Below are positions 1 to 9,129 of a stretch of DNA of 64,000 bases, one piece after another. Below the pieces are notes generated by a model. It did not search any database, was not told where the DNA came from, and saw only the letters and a program-made list of their open reading frames with translations. The position numbers and the translations under genes are program-made. Source of the DNA: Streptomyces sp. M41(2017). Lineage in GTDB: Bacteria > Actinomycetota > Actinomycetes > Streptomycetales > Streptomycetaceae. Within the stretch, counting starts at the first letter, position 1. Each line of letters begins with the position of its first letter. The stretch covers positions 1,302,001 to 1,366,000 of the forward strand of contig NZ_MWFK01000001.1 in assembly GCF_002078175.1 (NCBI RefSeq), written 5' to 3'.

Positions 1-83
1 GGAAGGGCGAGAGCGGCCGCGCAGGTGACGCCGACCGAGGAAGCAAGGAATCCACGCATGCCCCTGATCTTGGACATAGTCAT
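1..83 (-). CDS. N-terminus of a secreted protein (runs off the window)
   Basis: Only the first 27 codons are present, on the minus strand. They start at ATG 83 (in-frame ATGs at 77 and 59 are alternatives). The peptide has basic residues (SKIRGMRG) followed by a hydrophobic stretch rich in Ala, Val and Leu, which is a typical Sec signal-peptide start. The reading frame is open to the window edge. From position next to an LCP cell-wall cluster it could be a wall hydrolase such as an N-acetylmuramoyl-L-alanine amidase, but nothing in the visible residues proves this. Confidence 0.5.
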   Translation of the reverse strand, partial: MTMSKIRGMRGFLASSVGVTCAAALAL

Positions 84-187
84 ACATATCTGTCCATCCC
101 GGAATTGACGGACCGTCGGACGCGCTCCGCCGAACCGGTGGCTCGCGCCGCCGGTGCCGCGTGGCGTCCCCGCGTAGGCTTGCCCGC

Positions 188-943
188 GTGAACGCCACCG
201 ACCGCACCCCCGCCGACCTGCTGCGATCCGCGCTCTCCACGGATCCGGCGCGCCCCCTGGTGACCTTCTACGACGACGCGACGGGCGAACGCGTCGAATT
301 GTCCGTGGCCACCTTCGCCAATTGGGTGGCCAAGACGGCCAACCTGCTGCAGGGCGAACTGTCCGCCGAACCCGGCGAGCGCGTCGCGCTGCTGCTGCCC
401 GCGCACTGGCAGACGGCCGTGTGGCTGCTCGCCTGCTCGTCGGTGGGTGTCGTCGCGGACCTCGGGGGCGACCCGGCCGCGGCGGACCACGTCGTCGCCG
501 GACCGGGCAGGTTCGAGGACGGCCTCGCCTGCTCCGGCGAGCGGATCGCGCTGTCCCTCGCCCCGCTCGGCCGCCGCTTCCCGGCCCCGCCCGCGGGGTA
601 CGCCGACTACGCGGTGGAGGTCCCGAGCCAGGGCGACCGGTTCGCGCCGTACGCGCCGGTCGACCCCGAGGAGCCGGCACTGATCGTCGCGGGGGCCGCC
701 TGGACCGGCGCGGAGGTCGTCGAGCAGGCCCGCTCCGACGCTCCCGGACTGGACCTGACGGGACCCGGCTCACGGATCCTCTCGGCGCTCCCGTACGACA
801 CCTGGGAGGGTCTGTCCGCGGGCCTCTACGCGCCGCTCGCCACCGGCGGCTCGGTGGTGCTGTGCCGCCACCTCGACCAGCTGGGGGACGACCGCCTCGC
901 GCAGCGGATCGAGAGCGAGCGCGTGACGGCGACGGCCCGCTGA
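188..943 (+). CDS. TIGR03089 family protein (AMP-ligase-like)
   Basis: A 251-residue protein starting at GTG 188, with the sequence NATDRTPADLL following the start. It resembles the N-terminal part of AMP-dependent acyl-CoA synthetases: an early TFYDDATGERVELS region, a PGERVALLLP region near residue 65 and a later LSALPYDTWEG. It is too short to hold the adenylation active site and the C-terminal lid, which is normal for the actinobacterial TIGR03089 family; no reaction is assigned to that family. A perfect hairpin follows within 5 bases of the stop, so the gene ends a transcript. Its place beside LCP genes suggests, without proof, an envelope role. The upstream codons from 161 are open but have no better start. 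Confidence 0.8.
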   Translation: MNATDRTPADLLRSALSTDPARPLVTFYDDATGERVELSVATFANWVAKTANLLQGELSAEPGERVALLLPAHWQTAVWLLACSSVGVVADLGGDPAAADHVVAGPGRFEDGLACSGERIALSLAPLGRRFPAPPAGYADYAVEVPSQGDRFAPYAPVDPEEPALIVAGAAWTGAEVVEQARSDAPGLDLTGPGSRILSALPYDTWEGLSAGLYAPLATGGSVVLCRHLDQLGDDRLAQRIESERVTATAR

Positions 944-948
944 CCGGT

Positions 949-982
949 GGGCTACGGCCCCGGGGACCCGGGGCCGTAGCCC
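949..982 (+). terminator. Perfect 16-bp stem terminator
   Basis: Arms 949-964 and 967-982 are exact reverse complements, so the tip must open to form a loop. It lies 5 bases after the stop of the TIGR03089 gene and separates it from the first LCP gene. Confidence 0.8.
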
Positions 983-1066
983 GTTCGGCCCATCACCGGC
1001 CCCCCTCACCAGCCACTTCGGGACATGGTCGTAGGAGCAAGACACGCTCGTACACCAGGAGGGGTG

Positions 1067-2353
1067 GTGGATTCCGACGTGACCGACTCCGAAGGCACTC
1101 CCCCCGGACGTCCGCAGGGGCCGGTGCCGGGAGCGTCGCCCACCGGGGCCGGGCTGACCCGCCGGCGCAGGCGCTGGCTGCGCTACACAGCGATCGGTGC
1201 GGCGGTGGTGGTGCTCGGCGCGGGGGTGGCCGGCTGGGTCGTCTACGAGAAGCTGAACGGGAACATCACGGCCGACGACGACGCGGCGGCCGAGCTCGCC
1301 CGGTACGAGAAGGAACGGCCCACCGCGCTGGTGCACGGCGCGCAGAACATCCTCATGATCGGCTCGGACTCGCGCTCGGGCGCCGGCAACAAGAAGTACG
1401 GACGCGACTCGGGGACGGAGCGGTCCGACACCACGATCCTGCTGCACCTCGCAGCCGACCGGCGCAGCGCGACCGCCATGTCCCTGCCCCGCGACCTGAT
1501 GGTGGACGTGCCGGGCTGCCGGCGCCCGGACGGCACCCGTACCGAGCCCATGTTCGCGATGTTCAACTACGCGTTCCAGGTGGGTGGTTCGGCCTGCACC
1601 ATCCGGACCGTCGAGAAGCTGACGAACATCCGCGTCGACCATCACATGGTGGTGGACTTCCACGGCTTCAAGGACATGGTCGACGCGGTGGACGGTGTCG
1701 AGGTGTGCCTGAAGAAGCCCATCGACGACAAGGCCGCGAAGCTGCGGCTGCCCGCGGGCAAGGTCGTGCTCGACGGCGAGCAGGCGCTGGGCTACGTCCG
1801 CGCCCGCAAGACCATCGGCGACGGCAGCGACACCGACCGCATGGACCGCCAGCAGCGGTTCCTCGGCGCGCTCGTCAACAAGGTGCGCAGCAACGACGTC
1901 CTGCTGAACCCGGCCAAGCTGTATCCGGTCCTGGACGCGGCCACCTCGTCGCTCACCACCGACCCGGGCCTCGCGAGCCTGCGCGGCCTCTACGACCTGG
2001 TGCGCGGTATGCGGAACATCCCCACGCAGAGCGTGCAGTTCCTGACGGTGCCGCGGACCGCGTACGCCCTGAACGCCAACCGCGACCAGCTCGTGGAGCC
2101 CGAGGCGACCCAGCTCTTCGAGCGGCTGCGCACGGACCAGCCCGTGACGGTCACGAAGGAGTCCGCCGAGAAGGCCTCCGAGGGCCCGCCGCCGCATTCC
2201 GCAACTCCGTACGAGAACTCCCTCTCCCGTCACCCGGCGCAGTCGAACAGCGACGGTAGGTCGATGCTGCTGCTTCCCGGCGCCCTTACAGGAACGCCTG
2301 ATCCCGCGCCGACTTTCCGGGGTAACACTGCGGCCGAGGACGCCTGCGGGTAA
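1067..2353 (+). CDS. LCP (LytR-CpsA-Psr) family ligase 1
   Basis: Membrane-anchored phosphotransferase-type enzyme, about 428 residues. LCP enzymes move lipid-linked anionic glycopolymers onto peptidoglycan outside the cell. A short cytoplasmic tail rich in Pro and Gly ends in an Arg cluster, followed by one transmembrane helix (about residues 41-60) and the LCP domain. Visible LCP motifs are IGSDSR, RSDT, LPRDL, and the RAR...DTDRMDRQQ segment. There is no LytR_C domain. The start is uncertain: GTG 1067 sits 4 bases after AGGAGG, while GTG 1079 is 16 bases away. The last ~55 residues (after VTVTKESAEK) have many A/T third positions and no family likeness, so the natural stop may have been lost. 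Confidence 0.85.
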   Translation: MDSDVTDSEGTPPGRPQGPVPGASPTGAGLTRRRRRWLRYTAIGAAVVVLGAGVAGWVVYEKLNGNITADDDAAAELARYEKERPTALVHGAQNILMIGSDSRSGAGNKKYGRDSGTERSDTTILLHLAADRRSATAMSLPRDLMVDVPGCRRPDGTRTEPMFAMFNYAFQVGGSACTIRTVEKLTNIRVDHHMVVDFHGFKDMVDAVDGVEVCLKKPIDDKAAKLRLPAGKVVLDGEQALGYVRARKTIGDGSDTDRMDRQQRFLGALVNKVRSNDVLLNPAKLYPVLDAATSSLTTDPGLASLRGLYDLVRGMRNIPTQSVQFLTVPRTAYALNANRDQLVEPEATQLFERLRTDQPVTVTKESAEKASEGPPPHSATPYENSLSRHPAQSNSDGRSMLLLPGALTGTPDPAPTFRGNTAAEDACG

Positions 2354-2599
2354 AGCGTGCGCCAAGGCGGGGAACAGCTGAGCTAAGAACTCTCCGAGAA
2401 ATAGGGCGGATTGCCCGGTTGTAGGGACGTTGAATTTGTCACGGTCGTGGCTCGACGCTGAACTGGGCGGATAGTGTGAGCGATCCGGTGCACCCGGCCA
2501 CGAGGTTGGTCCTCGTGGGTCGCGCATCGCTGACCGAGACCCGAGCGCCTTTTGAGGGGGAAAGGCGCCGCGTGGCCCCGACGGAGGATTCAGACAACC

Positions 2600-4351
2600 G
2601 TGGACGCGCAAGGCCGTGGGCGGGCGGACAACATCGATCCCGCAGACCAGTGGGTGCTCAACCCGAACACCGGCGAATACGAACTGCGACTGACCCCTTC
2701 CGGAGCGCAGTCGGGAGTGCCGCGCCCGCGCAGGGGTACGCCCCCTTCGCAGGCACGCACCCGGACCGAACCGGGCCGGGACCGCGCGGCGCCGGGGCGG
2801 GACCGTGAGGCGCCGGGCACCGACGTGCCCGGACCGCGGCGACGCCGTGGCGAACCGCCGGAGCCCGAGCCGGGGCGACGGCGCGGACGCACCAAGCCGA
2901 AGAAGAAGTCGAAGGCGAAGAAGGTCCTGCTGTGGACCGGCGGCACGATGGCGTTCGTGCTGATCGCCGCCTCCGGTGCCGCGTACGCCTACCTCAAGCA
3001 CCTCGAGGGCAACGTCAGCTCGACGGACATCGGCGACTCGGGCAAGGACGGCTTCAGCAAGGACGAGGCCTTCAACATCCTCATCATCGGCACCGACAAG
3101 CGGACCGGTAAGGGCAACGAGGGCTACGGCGACAAGAACAGCGTCGGGCACGCGGACACGAACATCCTGTTGCACGTCTCCAAGGACCGGACGAACGCGA
3201 CCGCGATGAGCATCCCGCGCGACCTCATCGTCGACATCCCCGAGTGCAGGACGAAGCTGGACGACGGCACCGAGAAGGTCATCCAGCCGACTCGCAACGT
3301 CCGCTTCAACACGAGCCTCGGGCAGGAGGACCGCAACCCCGGCTGCACGATGGACACGGTGAAGGCCGTCACCGGCATCTCCGTGGACCACTTCGCGATG
3401 GTCGACTTCAACGCGGTGAAGACCCTCACCAGCGCGGTGGGCGGTGTGGAGGTCTGTCTCGCCAAGGACGTCGACGACCCGGACTCGCACCTCAAGCTCT
3501 CCGCCGGCAAGCACACCATCGAGGGCGAACAGGCCCTCGCGTTCGTGCGCACCCGGCACAGCTTCGGCAACCAGGGCGACCTCGACCGCATCAAGGTGCA
3601 GCAGCAGTTCATGGCCTCGCTGATGCGCAAGATGAGTTCGGGCGACACCCTCACCAATCCGAAGAAGCTCATCGATCTGGCCGAGGCGGCCACCAAGGCG
3701 CTCACCGTGGACACCGGCATCGCCAAGGTCACCACGCTCAAGGACATGGCGCTCGAACTGAAGAAGGTGCCGACGAAGAACATCACCTTCACGACGGTCC
3801 CGGTGATCGACAATCCCGCCGACGGCGTGATCCACAAGACCGTGATCGTCAACCCGACGACGTCCCAGCCGGTCTTCGACGCCATCAAGAACGACGTCTC
3901 CTTCACCGCCGTGAAGCAGAAGGCGAAGAAGGAGAAGGCGGAGGTCACCGCCCGCCTCAAGGGCTCCCGCTCGTCCGCCTCCGACATCCGCGTCGACATC
4001 TACAACGGCGGCGCCAAGGCAGGCTCCGCACAGGAAACTCTTAACTGGCTGCAGAACACTGAGGGCGTGCTCAAGTCCAGCCAACTCGGAAACGCCGACG
4101 AAACACTCGACAAGACGAGCCTGGAGTACTCTCCCGACCAGGCCGACCAGGCACGCAAGCTGGCGGACCTCATGGGGCTGCCCGCTTCGGCGATGAAGCC
4201 GGGCAAGAGCGAGAAGAACGCTCAGGGGCTGCCGGCGATCGTGCTGACCCTGGGCAAGGACTTCAAGGGCGCCGGGGTGCCGCTGACGGCTTCCACGAAG
4301 GCGCCTGACGTGGACAAGTCCACGGCGGACAAGACGGTGTGCGCCAAGTGA
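2600..4351 (+). CDS. LCP family ligase 2 with C-terminal LytR_C domain
   Basis: About 583 residues from GTG 2600, with GGAGG 12 bases upstream. The N-terminal ~110 residues are a cytoplasmic Pro/Arg/Glu-rich tail containing DQWVLNPNTGEYELR and a Lys-rich patch. One transmembrane helix follows, then the extracellular LCP domain (ILIIGTDKR, HADTNILL, IPRDL, RTRHSF...DLDRIKVQQ). A LytR_C domain lies at the end (VDIYNGGAKAGSAQETLNWL). The first position of the usual R-x-D motif is His here (HAD). It is predicted to ligate cell-wall glycopolymers to peptidoglycan. A 246-base gap from LCP1 suggests its own promoter. A hairpin follows the stop at 4398-4426. Confidence 0.9.
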   Translation: MDAQGRGRADNIDPADQWVLNPNTGEYELRLTPSGAQSGVPRPRRGTPPSQARTRTEPGRDRAAPGRDREAPGTDVPGPRRRRGEPPEPEPGRRRGRTKPKKKSKAKKVLLWTGGTMAFVLIAASGAAYAYLKHLEGNVSSTDIGDSGKDGFSKDEAFNILIIGTDKRTGKGNEGYGDKNSVGHADTNILLHVSKDRTNATAMSIPRDLIVDIPECRTKLDDGTEKVIQPTRNVRFNTSLGQEDRNPGCTMDTVKAVTGISVDHFAMVDFNAVKTLTSAVGGVEVCLAKDVDDPDSHLKLSAGKHTIEGEQALAFVRTRHSFGNQGDLDRIKVQQQFMASLMRKMSSGDTLTNPKKLIDLAEAATKALTVDTGIAKVTTLKDMALELKKVPTKNITFTTVPVIDNPADGVIHKTVIVNPTTSQPVFDAIKNDVSFTAVKQKAKKEKAEVTARLKGSRSSASDIRVDIYNGGAKAGSAQETLNWLQNTEGVLKSSQLGNADETLDKTSLEYSPDQADQARKLADLMGLPASAMKPGKSEKNAQGLPAIVLTLGKDFKGAGVPLTASTKAPDVDKSTADKTVCAK

Positions 4352-4397
4352 TGACCTAACGGGTCCGAGAAGCGTCCTACAGGACGCGAGAGACCGG

Positions 4398-4426
4398 CCG
4401 GCCGGACGTTCTACGCGTCCGGCCGG
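4398..4426 (+). terminator. Hairpin between LCP2 and LCP3
   Basis: Arms 4398-4408 and 4416-4426 (CCGGCCGGACG and its complement) pair over 11 bp with a 7-base loop. It lies 46 bases after LCP2. There is no T-run, as is usual in Streptomyces. Confidence 0.6.
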
Positions 4427-4476
4427 ACGCGCGACGGATCCGTTTGTCAGGCGCAGGGGTGGGAGGGGCTGGGGAG

Positions 4477-6210
4477 ATGGCGCAGAGCAGTGTGCGTGGG
4501 GAGAGTGCACGACCACGTGTCCGGCGGGCCGGCGAACCGGGCTGGGGCGAGAACCTGTTCGAGGAGGGCGACGAGCCCGTTCGTACGGACGGCACCGAAC
4601 ACGGACCGGCCGCGGGTGACACGTCCGGGCAGGCCGACGACGGCACGTCGGCCGCACCGCGGAAGCAGGACCGCGGCGGCGGGGGCCGGGGCGGACGACG
4701 GCACGGCGGCGGCGGACGCCCCCGGCGCAGACGCCGCATACTCCGCTGGTCGGCGATGGTCCTGGCGCTGCTGATACTCGGCACCGCCGGCGCGGGCTAT
4801 CTCTACTACCGGCATCTGAACGCGAACATCAAGAAGGACGACCTGAACATCGGCGACGACAAGAACCGGGCACCGGCGCCGAAGCCGAACGCCGCGGGTC
4901 AGACGCCGCTGAACATCCTCCTGATCGGTTCCGACGGCCGCAACTCCAAAGAGGACCAGAAGCTGGGCGGCGCGAAGGACACCTTCAACTCGGCGCCGCG
5001 CGCGGACGTCCAGATGCTGCTGCACCTGTCGGCGGACCGCACCAACATGTCGGTCGTGAGCATGCCCCGGGACACGCTGCTCCAGATCCCCGAGTGCACC
5101 GACCCCCACACCGACAAGACGTACGCCGCGAGCACATCACTCACCATGACGAACGACTCTCTGGGCCGCGGGGGCCCCGGGTGCACGGTCGCCACGTGGG
5201 AGAAGCTCACCGACATCCACATCGACCACTTCATCATGGTCGACTTCGCCGGAGTGGTGTCGATGGCCGACGCCATCGGAGGCGTCCCGGTGTGCGTGGA
5301 CGCCAACATCTACTCCCACACCTCCAACGGCCACGGCTCCGGCCTGAAGCTCAAGAAGGGCACGACGTCCGTCCAGGGCAAGCAGGCCCTGGAGTGGCTG
5401 CGCACCCGCTACGGCTTCGAGGACGGCAGCGACATAGGCCGCACCAAGGCCCAGCACCAGTACATGAACTCGATGGTGCGCCAGCTGCGGGAGAACGCCA
5501 CGCTGAGCAACCCGGGCAAGCTGAAGAACCTCGCCGAGACCGCCACCGACGCCCTGACCGTCGACGACGGGCTCGGCTCGGTCACCAAGCTCTACGACCT
5601 CAGCAAAGAACTCAAGAAGGTCCCGACGGACCGCATCAACATGACCACGATGCCGTGGGTGTACTCCTCCGACGGCAACCGCGTGCTCCCCAAGCCGACC
5701 GACGCCGACAAGGTCTGGCGGCTGCTGCGCGAGGACATCGCGCTGGACGGCGTCGGAAAGAAGAAGGCCAAGGAGCGCACGTCGAAGGACCCGGCCGCGG
5801 CGGACGACCGGATCGCCGTGCAGGTGCAGAACGGCACCCGTACCGACACTCTGGCGCCGGTCGGCGGTCGGGCCAGCACGGTGAGCGCGCTGCTCACGGA
5901 GAAGGGTTTCACGCGGGCCACCGCCGACCAGACGACGGCGACCGCCGAGGACACCACGCTGATCCGCTACCCGAGCGGCGACCTGGAGGGTGACGCCCTG
6001 CGCGTCGCCAAGGCTCTCGGTGTTCCGTCGAGCGCGGTGGAGAAGTCCGCCGACGTCTCCGGGGTCACCCTGGTCGTCGGGGCGGACTGGCGGGACGGCA
6101 CGAAGTACAAGGCCCCGAAGGACGACGACTCGACGCCGTCCTCGGCCAAGCTCGACAAGGGCTCGGACACCGGCGCGTGCATGCACGTCGACCCGGACTA
6201 CACCTGGTAG
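4477..6210 (+). CDS. LCP family ligase 3 with C-terminal LytR_C domain
   Basis: About 577 residues from ATG 4477; a TTG at 4444 is in frame but less likely. The cytoplasmic tail carries a Gly/Arg-rich run before one transmembrane helix (ILRWSAMVLALLILG region). The LCP domain shows LLIGSDGR, RADVQMLL, MPRDT and RTRYGFEDGSDIGR. The C-terminal third is a LytR_C domain (IAVQVQNGTRTDTL ... VVGADW). It should transfer glycopolymers from lipid carriers to peptidoglycan on the outer face of the membrane. A 20-bp perfect hairpin lies 32 bases after the stop and separates it from the convergent glycosyltransferase gene. Confidence 0.9.
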   Translation: MAQSSVRGESARPRVRRAGEPGWGENLFEEGDEPVRTDGTEHGPAAGDTSGQADDGTSAAPRKQDRGGGGRGGRRHGGGGRPRRRRRILRWSAMVLALLILGTAGAGYLYYRHLNANIKKDDLNIGDDKNRAPAPKPNAAGQTPLNILLIGSDGRNSKEDQKLGGAKDTFNSAPRADVQMLLHLSADRTNMSVVSMPRDTLLQIPECTDPHTDKTYAASTSLTMTNDSLGRGGPGCTVATWEKLTDIHIDHFIMVDFAGVVSMADAIGGVPVCVDANIYSHTSNGHGSGLKLKKGTTSVQGKQALEWLRTRYGFEDGSDIGRTKAQHQYMNSMVRQLRENATLSNPGKLKNLAETATDALTVDDGLGSVTKLYDLSKELKKVPTDRINMTTMPWVYSSDGNRVLPKPTDADKVWRLLREDIALDGVGKKKAKERTSKDPAAADDRIAVQVQNGTRTDTLAPVGGRASTVSALLTEKGFTRATADQTTATAEDTTLIRYPSGDLEGDALRVAKALGVPSSAVEKSADVSGVTLVVGADWRDGTKYKAPKDDDSTPSSAKLDKGSDTGACMHVDPDYTW

Positions 6211-6242
6211 GAACGGCGCCGGACCCAGCGGGCGGCCGCACG

Positions 6243-6286
6243 ACACGCGTCGGGCCCCTCTCTTCCGAGAGGGGCCCGACGCGTGT
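6243..6286. terminator. Bidirectional terminator, 20-bp perfect stem
   Basis: Arms 6243-6262 and 6267-6286 are exact complements with a TTCC loop. It sits between LCP3 (plus) and the glycosyltransferase (minus), both of which end close by, so it can serve both. Confidence 0.9.
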
Positions 6287-6296
6287 GCGGGACAGG

Positions 6297-7352
6297 TCAG
6301 TCGGAGCTGGCGGCCGGCGCCGTCGCCGCACCGCCGAGCACCGCCGGACGCCGGGACGCGACGACCTTCCGGGCCAGCGCCTTCGGGCTGGTGAGGAAAC
6401 CCCAGCCCCACGACATGTGCATCGTCGCCAGGGCGACGGGGATCTGCAGACGGGCCTTCACGGGCAGCCCCCTGCCCGCGGGCAGCGAACCGAGCGCGAT
6501 GGCCGCGAGGTAGCCGGCCGGGACGGCGAAGCCCCACGGCGTCAGCGCCGCTCCGACGACGACGCCCGCGGCGATCGCGCACACCGCGGTCGGCGGGGCG
6601 AGGTAGCGCAGGTTGATGGAGCCCTCGTGGTAGCGGGCGACGACGTGCCGCCAGCGGCCGTAGTCCTTGTACTGCTTGGCCAGCGCCTTCACGCTCGGCC
6701 GCGGCCGGTACGACACCCGCAGCTCGGGCGAGAACCAGATCAGGCCGCCCGCCTCCCGGATGCGGAAGTTCAGCTCCCAGTCCTGGGCGCGGACGAACTC
6801 CTCGTTGTACCCGCCCTGTTGCTCCAGCGCCTCGCGCCGGAACACCCCGAGGTACACGGTCTCGGCCGGAGCCGCGTCGCCGCCCGTGTGGAAGGCGGCG
6901 TTGCCCACACCGATCTTCGACGTCATGGCCGCGGCGACGGCGTGCTCCCAGTCGTTCTCGCCCTCGGCGTGCATGACGCCGCCGACGTTCTGCGCGCCGG
7001 TCTCCTCCAGGAGGCGTACGGCGGTGGCGATGTAGTCCGGGGAGAGGATGCCGTGGCCGTCGACCCGCACGACGACGGGGTGCCGGGACGCCTTGATCGC
7101 GGCGTTCAGCGCGGCGGGCGTGCGCCCCGTCGGGTTCGGCACGGTGTGGACCCTCGGGTCCTCACGCACGAGGTCGGCCGCGATCTCGTCCGTCCGGTCC
7201 GTCGAGGGACCGAGGGCGATCACGACCTCCATCTCGCCGTCGTACCGCTGCGCGAGGATCGCTCGGACCGCCCCGCGCAGATGCCGCTCCTCGTTGAGGA
7301 CGGGCATGATCACAGAAACGGCGGGAGTGCGCACGTCAGACTTCTCGCTCAT
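6297..7352 (-). CDS. Family 2 glycosyltransferase, membrane-attached
   Basis: A 351-residue GT-A fold enzyme. The N-terminus has the family start VSVIMPVLNEE, the sugar-nucleotide region (ALGPSTDRTDE), a DxD-like site written VRVDGHG, and an acceptor-side DWELNFRIREAGG near residue 190. The C-terminal third has two hydrophobic segments (TAVCAIAAGVVVGAAL; YLAAIALGSLP) typical of polyprenyl-linked or polysaccharide glycosyltransferases. Sugar and acceptor cannot be read from sequence. Lying between LCP genes, it plausibly builds the glycopolymer that LCP enzymes attach to the wall (inference from context). Start at ATG 7352. Confidence 0.88.
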   Translation of the reverse strand: MSEKSDVRTPAVSVIMPVLNEERHLRGAVRAILAQRYDGEMEVVIALGPSTDRTDEIAADLVREDPRVHTVPNPTGRTPAALNAAIKASRHPVVVRVDGHGILSPDYIATAVRLLEETGAQNVGGVMHAEGENDWEHAVAAAMTSKIGVGNAAFHTGGDAAPAETVYLGVFRREALEQQGGYNEEFVRAQDWELNFRIREAGGLIWFSPELRVSYRPRPSVKALAKQYKDYGRWRHVVARYHEGSINLRYLAPPTAVCAIAAGVVVGAALTPWGFAVPAGYLAAIALGSLPAGRGLPVKARLQIPVALATMHMSWGWGFLTSPKALARKVVASRRPAVLGGAATAPAASSD

Positions 7353-7530
7353 CGGGCGCCACGTTACCGCGAACGGGGGACACGGGCGCGCGCCGCCCGG
7401 CTCGGGGACCGGGCCGCAGATCGTATGGGCCTACCGTTCACACGGATCCCCACGCCCAGCGGTACGCGGCCCCCGTCCGGCCTCGCGGAACGCGTCCCTC
7501 CCCCGTCCAGCCTCGCGGAGGTGTCCCCCC

Positions 7531-9033
7531 TTGCCCACGCCGCCCCGCTCCCCCGCACGCCCTCAGCGCCCCTCGCAGCCGTCCCCCGCACGCCGACCGG
7601 CCGTCCGGTCCGACGGCCGCCCCGCGCGTCCCGTGCGCCCCGTACGGCGTAAGAAGCCACGCTGGGCCATGCGGGCGGTGACGACCGTCTCCGTGGTGGT
7701 CCTCGCGTCGGCGGGCATCGGGCACGCGGTGGTGACCAGCCTGGACGCGGACATCGCCCGGGTCGACCCCTTCAAGGACATGAAGAACCGGCCCGAGGCC
7801 GGGAACGGCATGAACGTGCTCCTCGTCGGCACCGACGGCCGGGACAGGATCACCGAGGCGGAGCGGCGGAAGTACCGGCTCGGCGGCGCGCCCTGCCACT
7901 GCACCGACACGATCATGATCGTGCACATCTCGGAGGACCGGGAGCGCGCCAGTGTCGTCAGCCTGCCGCGCGACTCGTACGCCGAGACGCCCGCGCACAC
8001 CGACGCCGTCTCCGGCAAGCGGCACGAGCCGCACCCCATCAAGCTGAACGCGGCGTACGCGGAGGGCGGCCCGACCCTGACCGTGCGGACCGTCGAGAAC
8101 ATGACCCACGTGAAGATCGACCACTATCTGGAGGTCGACTTCACCAGCTTCATGAAGACGGTGGACGTGCTCGGCGGGGTGAAGATCTGCACCGTGCAGC
8201 CCCTGAAGGACAGCTACACCGGCCTCGACCTGGCGCCGGGCTCGCACGTGCTGGGCGGTGGCCAGGCCCTGCAGTTCGTCCGGTCCCGGCACGCCGACGG
8301 CTCCTCCGACCTCGGCCGGATGCAGCGCCAGCAGCGCTTCCTCGCGGCCCTCGTCGACCAGGCCACCTCGTCCGGGGTGCTGCTGAACCCGATGAAGTTC
8401 CGTGACGTCACGCGGGCCGTGCTGGGCTCGGTGCGGGCCGACAAGGGCTTCGGGACGGACGAGCTGCTGGACCTCGGCCGGGCGATGCGGAACTTCGCGC
8501 CGTCCTCGTCGGAGTTCACGACCGTGCCGATCGGACAGATGGGGTACGTCGTCAAGGGCATCGGCTCGACCCTGAAGTGGGACCCGGAGAAGTCGCGGAA
8601 GCTCTTCGAGGCGCTGCGCGAGGACAAGCCGCTCACGGAGCACAAGGCCCCGCGGCAGCAGGCCGTCCGGGTCGACGTGGCCCCCCAGCAGATCCGCGTC
8701 CAGGTGGAGAACGGGACCGCCACGGCGGGCCTCGGCAAGCAGGTCGACAGCGCGCTGGCCGCCACCGGCTTCCGTACGACGCACCAGCCCGCCACCGCCC
8801 AGGACCGGACCGTGCAGCGCACCGTCGTCGCGTACGACCCGCGCTGGGACCGCTCGGCGAAGTCGCTCTCGACGGCGCTGCCCGGCTCCGAACTGCGCGC
8901 GGTCCCCGGACAGGGTCCGCTGCTGAAGGTGATCGCCGGCTCGGACTTCAAGAAGGTCACGCGGGTCCGCGCGGACGACCCGGGCCAGGGCGAGTTCGGC
9001 GCGGTGACGGGCGACCAGGTGGTGTGCCCGTGA
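7531..9033 (+). CDS. LCP family ligase 4 with LytR_C-like tail
   Basis: About 500 residues. I choose the TTG at 7531 because GGAGGTG (7517-7523) lies 7 bases before it; the later ATG 7669 would remove the Arg/Pro-rich cytoplasmic tail and leave no clear ribosome site. One transmembrane helix (AVTTVSVVVLASAGIG) is followed by the LCP domain: LLVGTDGRDR, CTDTIMIV, LPRDSY and RSRHADGSSDLGRMQRQQ. The R-x-D motif is altered to C-T-D. A LytR_C-type region begins near IRVQVENGTATAGLG. A weak hairpin (9086-9100) lies between this gene and the convergent thioesterase. Confidence 0.85.
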   Translation: MPTPPRSPARPQRPSQPSPARRPAVRSDGRPARPVRPVRRKKPRWAMRAVTTVSVVVLASAGIGHAVVTSLDADIARVDPFKDMKNRPEAGNGMNVLLVGTDGRDRITEAERRKYRLGGAPCHCTDTIMIVHISEDRERASVVSLPRDSYAETPAHTDAVSGKRHEPHPIKLNAAYAEGGPTLTVRTVENMTHVKIDHYLEVDFTSFMKTVDVLGGVKICTVQPLKDSYTGLDLAPGSHVLGGGQALQFVRSRHADGSSDLGRMQRQQRFLAALVDQATSSGVLLNPMKFRDVTRAVLGSVRADKGFGTDELLDLGRAMRNFAPSSSEFTTVPIGQMGYVVKGIGSTLKWDPEKSRKLFEALREDKPLTEHKAPRQQAVRVDVAPQQIRVQVENGTATAGLGKQVDSALAATGFRTTHQPATAQDRTVQRTVVAYDPRWDRSAKSLSTALPGSELRAVPGQGPLLKVIAGSDFKKVTRVRADDPGQGEFGAVTGDQVVCP

Positions 9034-9129
9034 CAGCGGTGTACTCGTGACGAGCGGGCGGAGGGCCCGGCGGCGGGCCCGTCGCCCGGCCTGAGGCCGG
9101 TGGCACCCGTCACGGGGTGTCGGAGGGCG

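Noticed and set aside
2371..2395. GGAAC box upstream of LCP2 as a SigE promoter
   Set aside because: The -35-like GGAAC is present but the -10 does not fit the SigE consensus at the right spacing.
770..4657. 1295-codon open frame on the minus strand
   Set aside because: It runs antisense to three LCP genes; its protein is rich in Arg, Ala, Leu and Val with no domain, which is the usual shadow of high-GC genes.
9086..9100. CCGGCC-TGA-GGCCGG hairpin between LCP4 and thioesterase
   Set aside because: Only 6 bp and in a very GC-rich stretch; such stems occur by chance, so not listed as a terminator.
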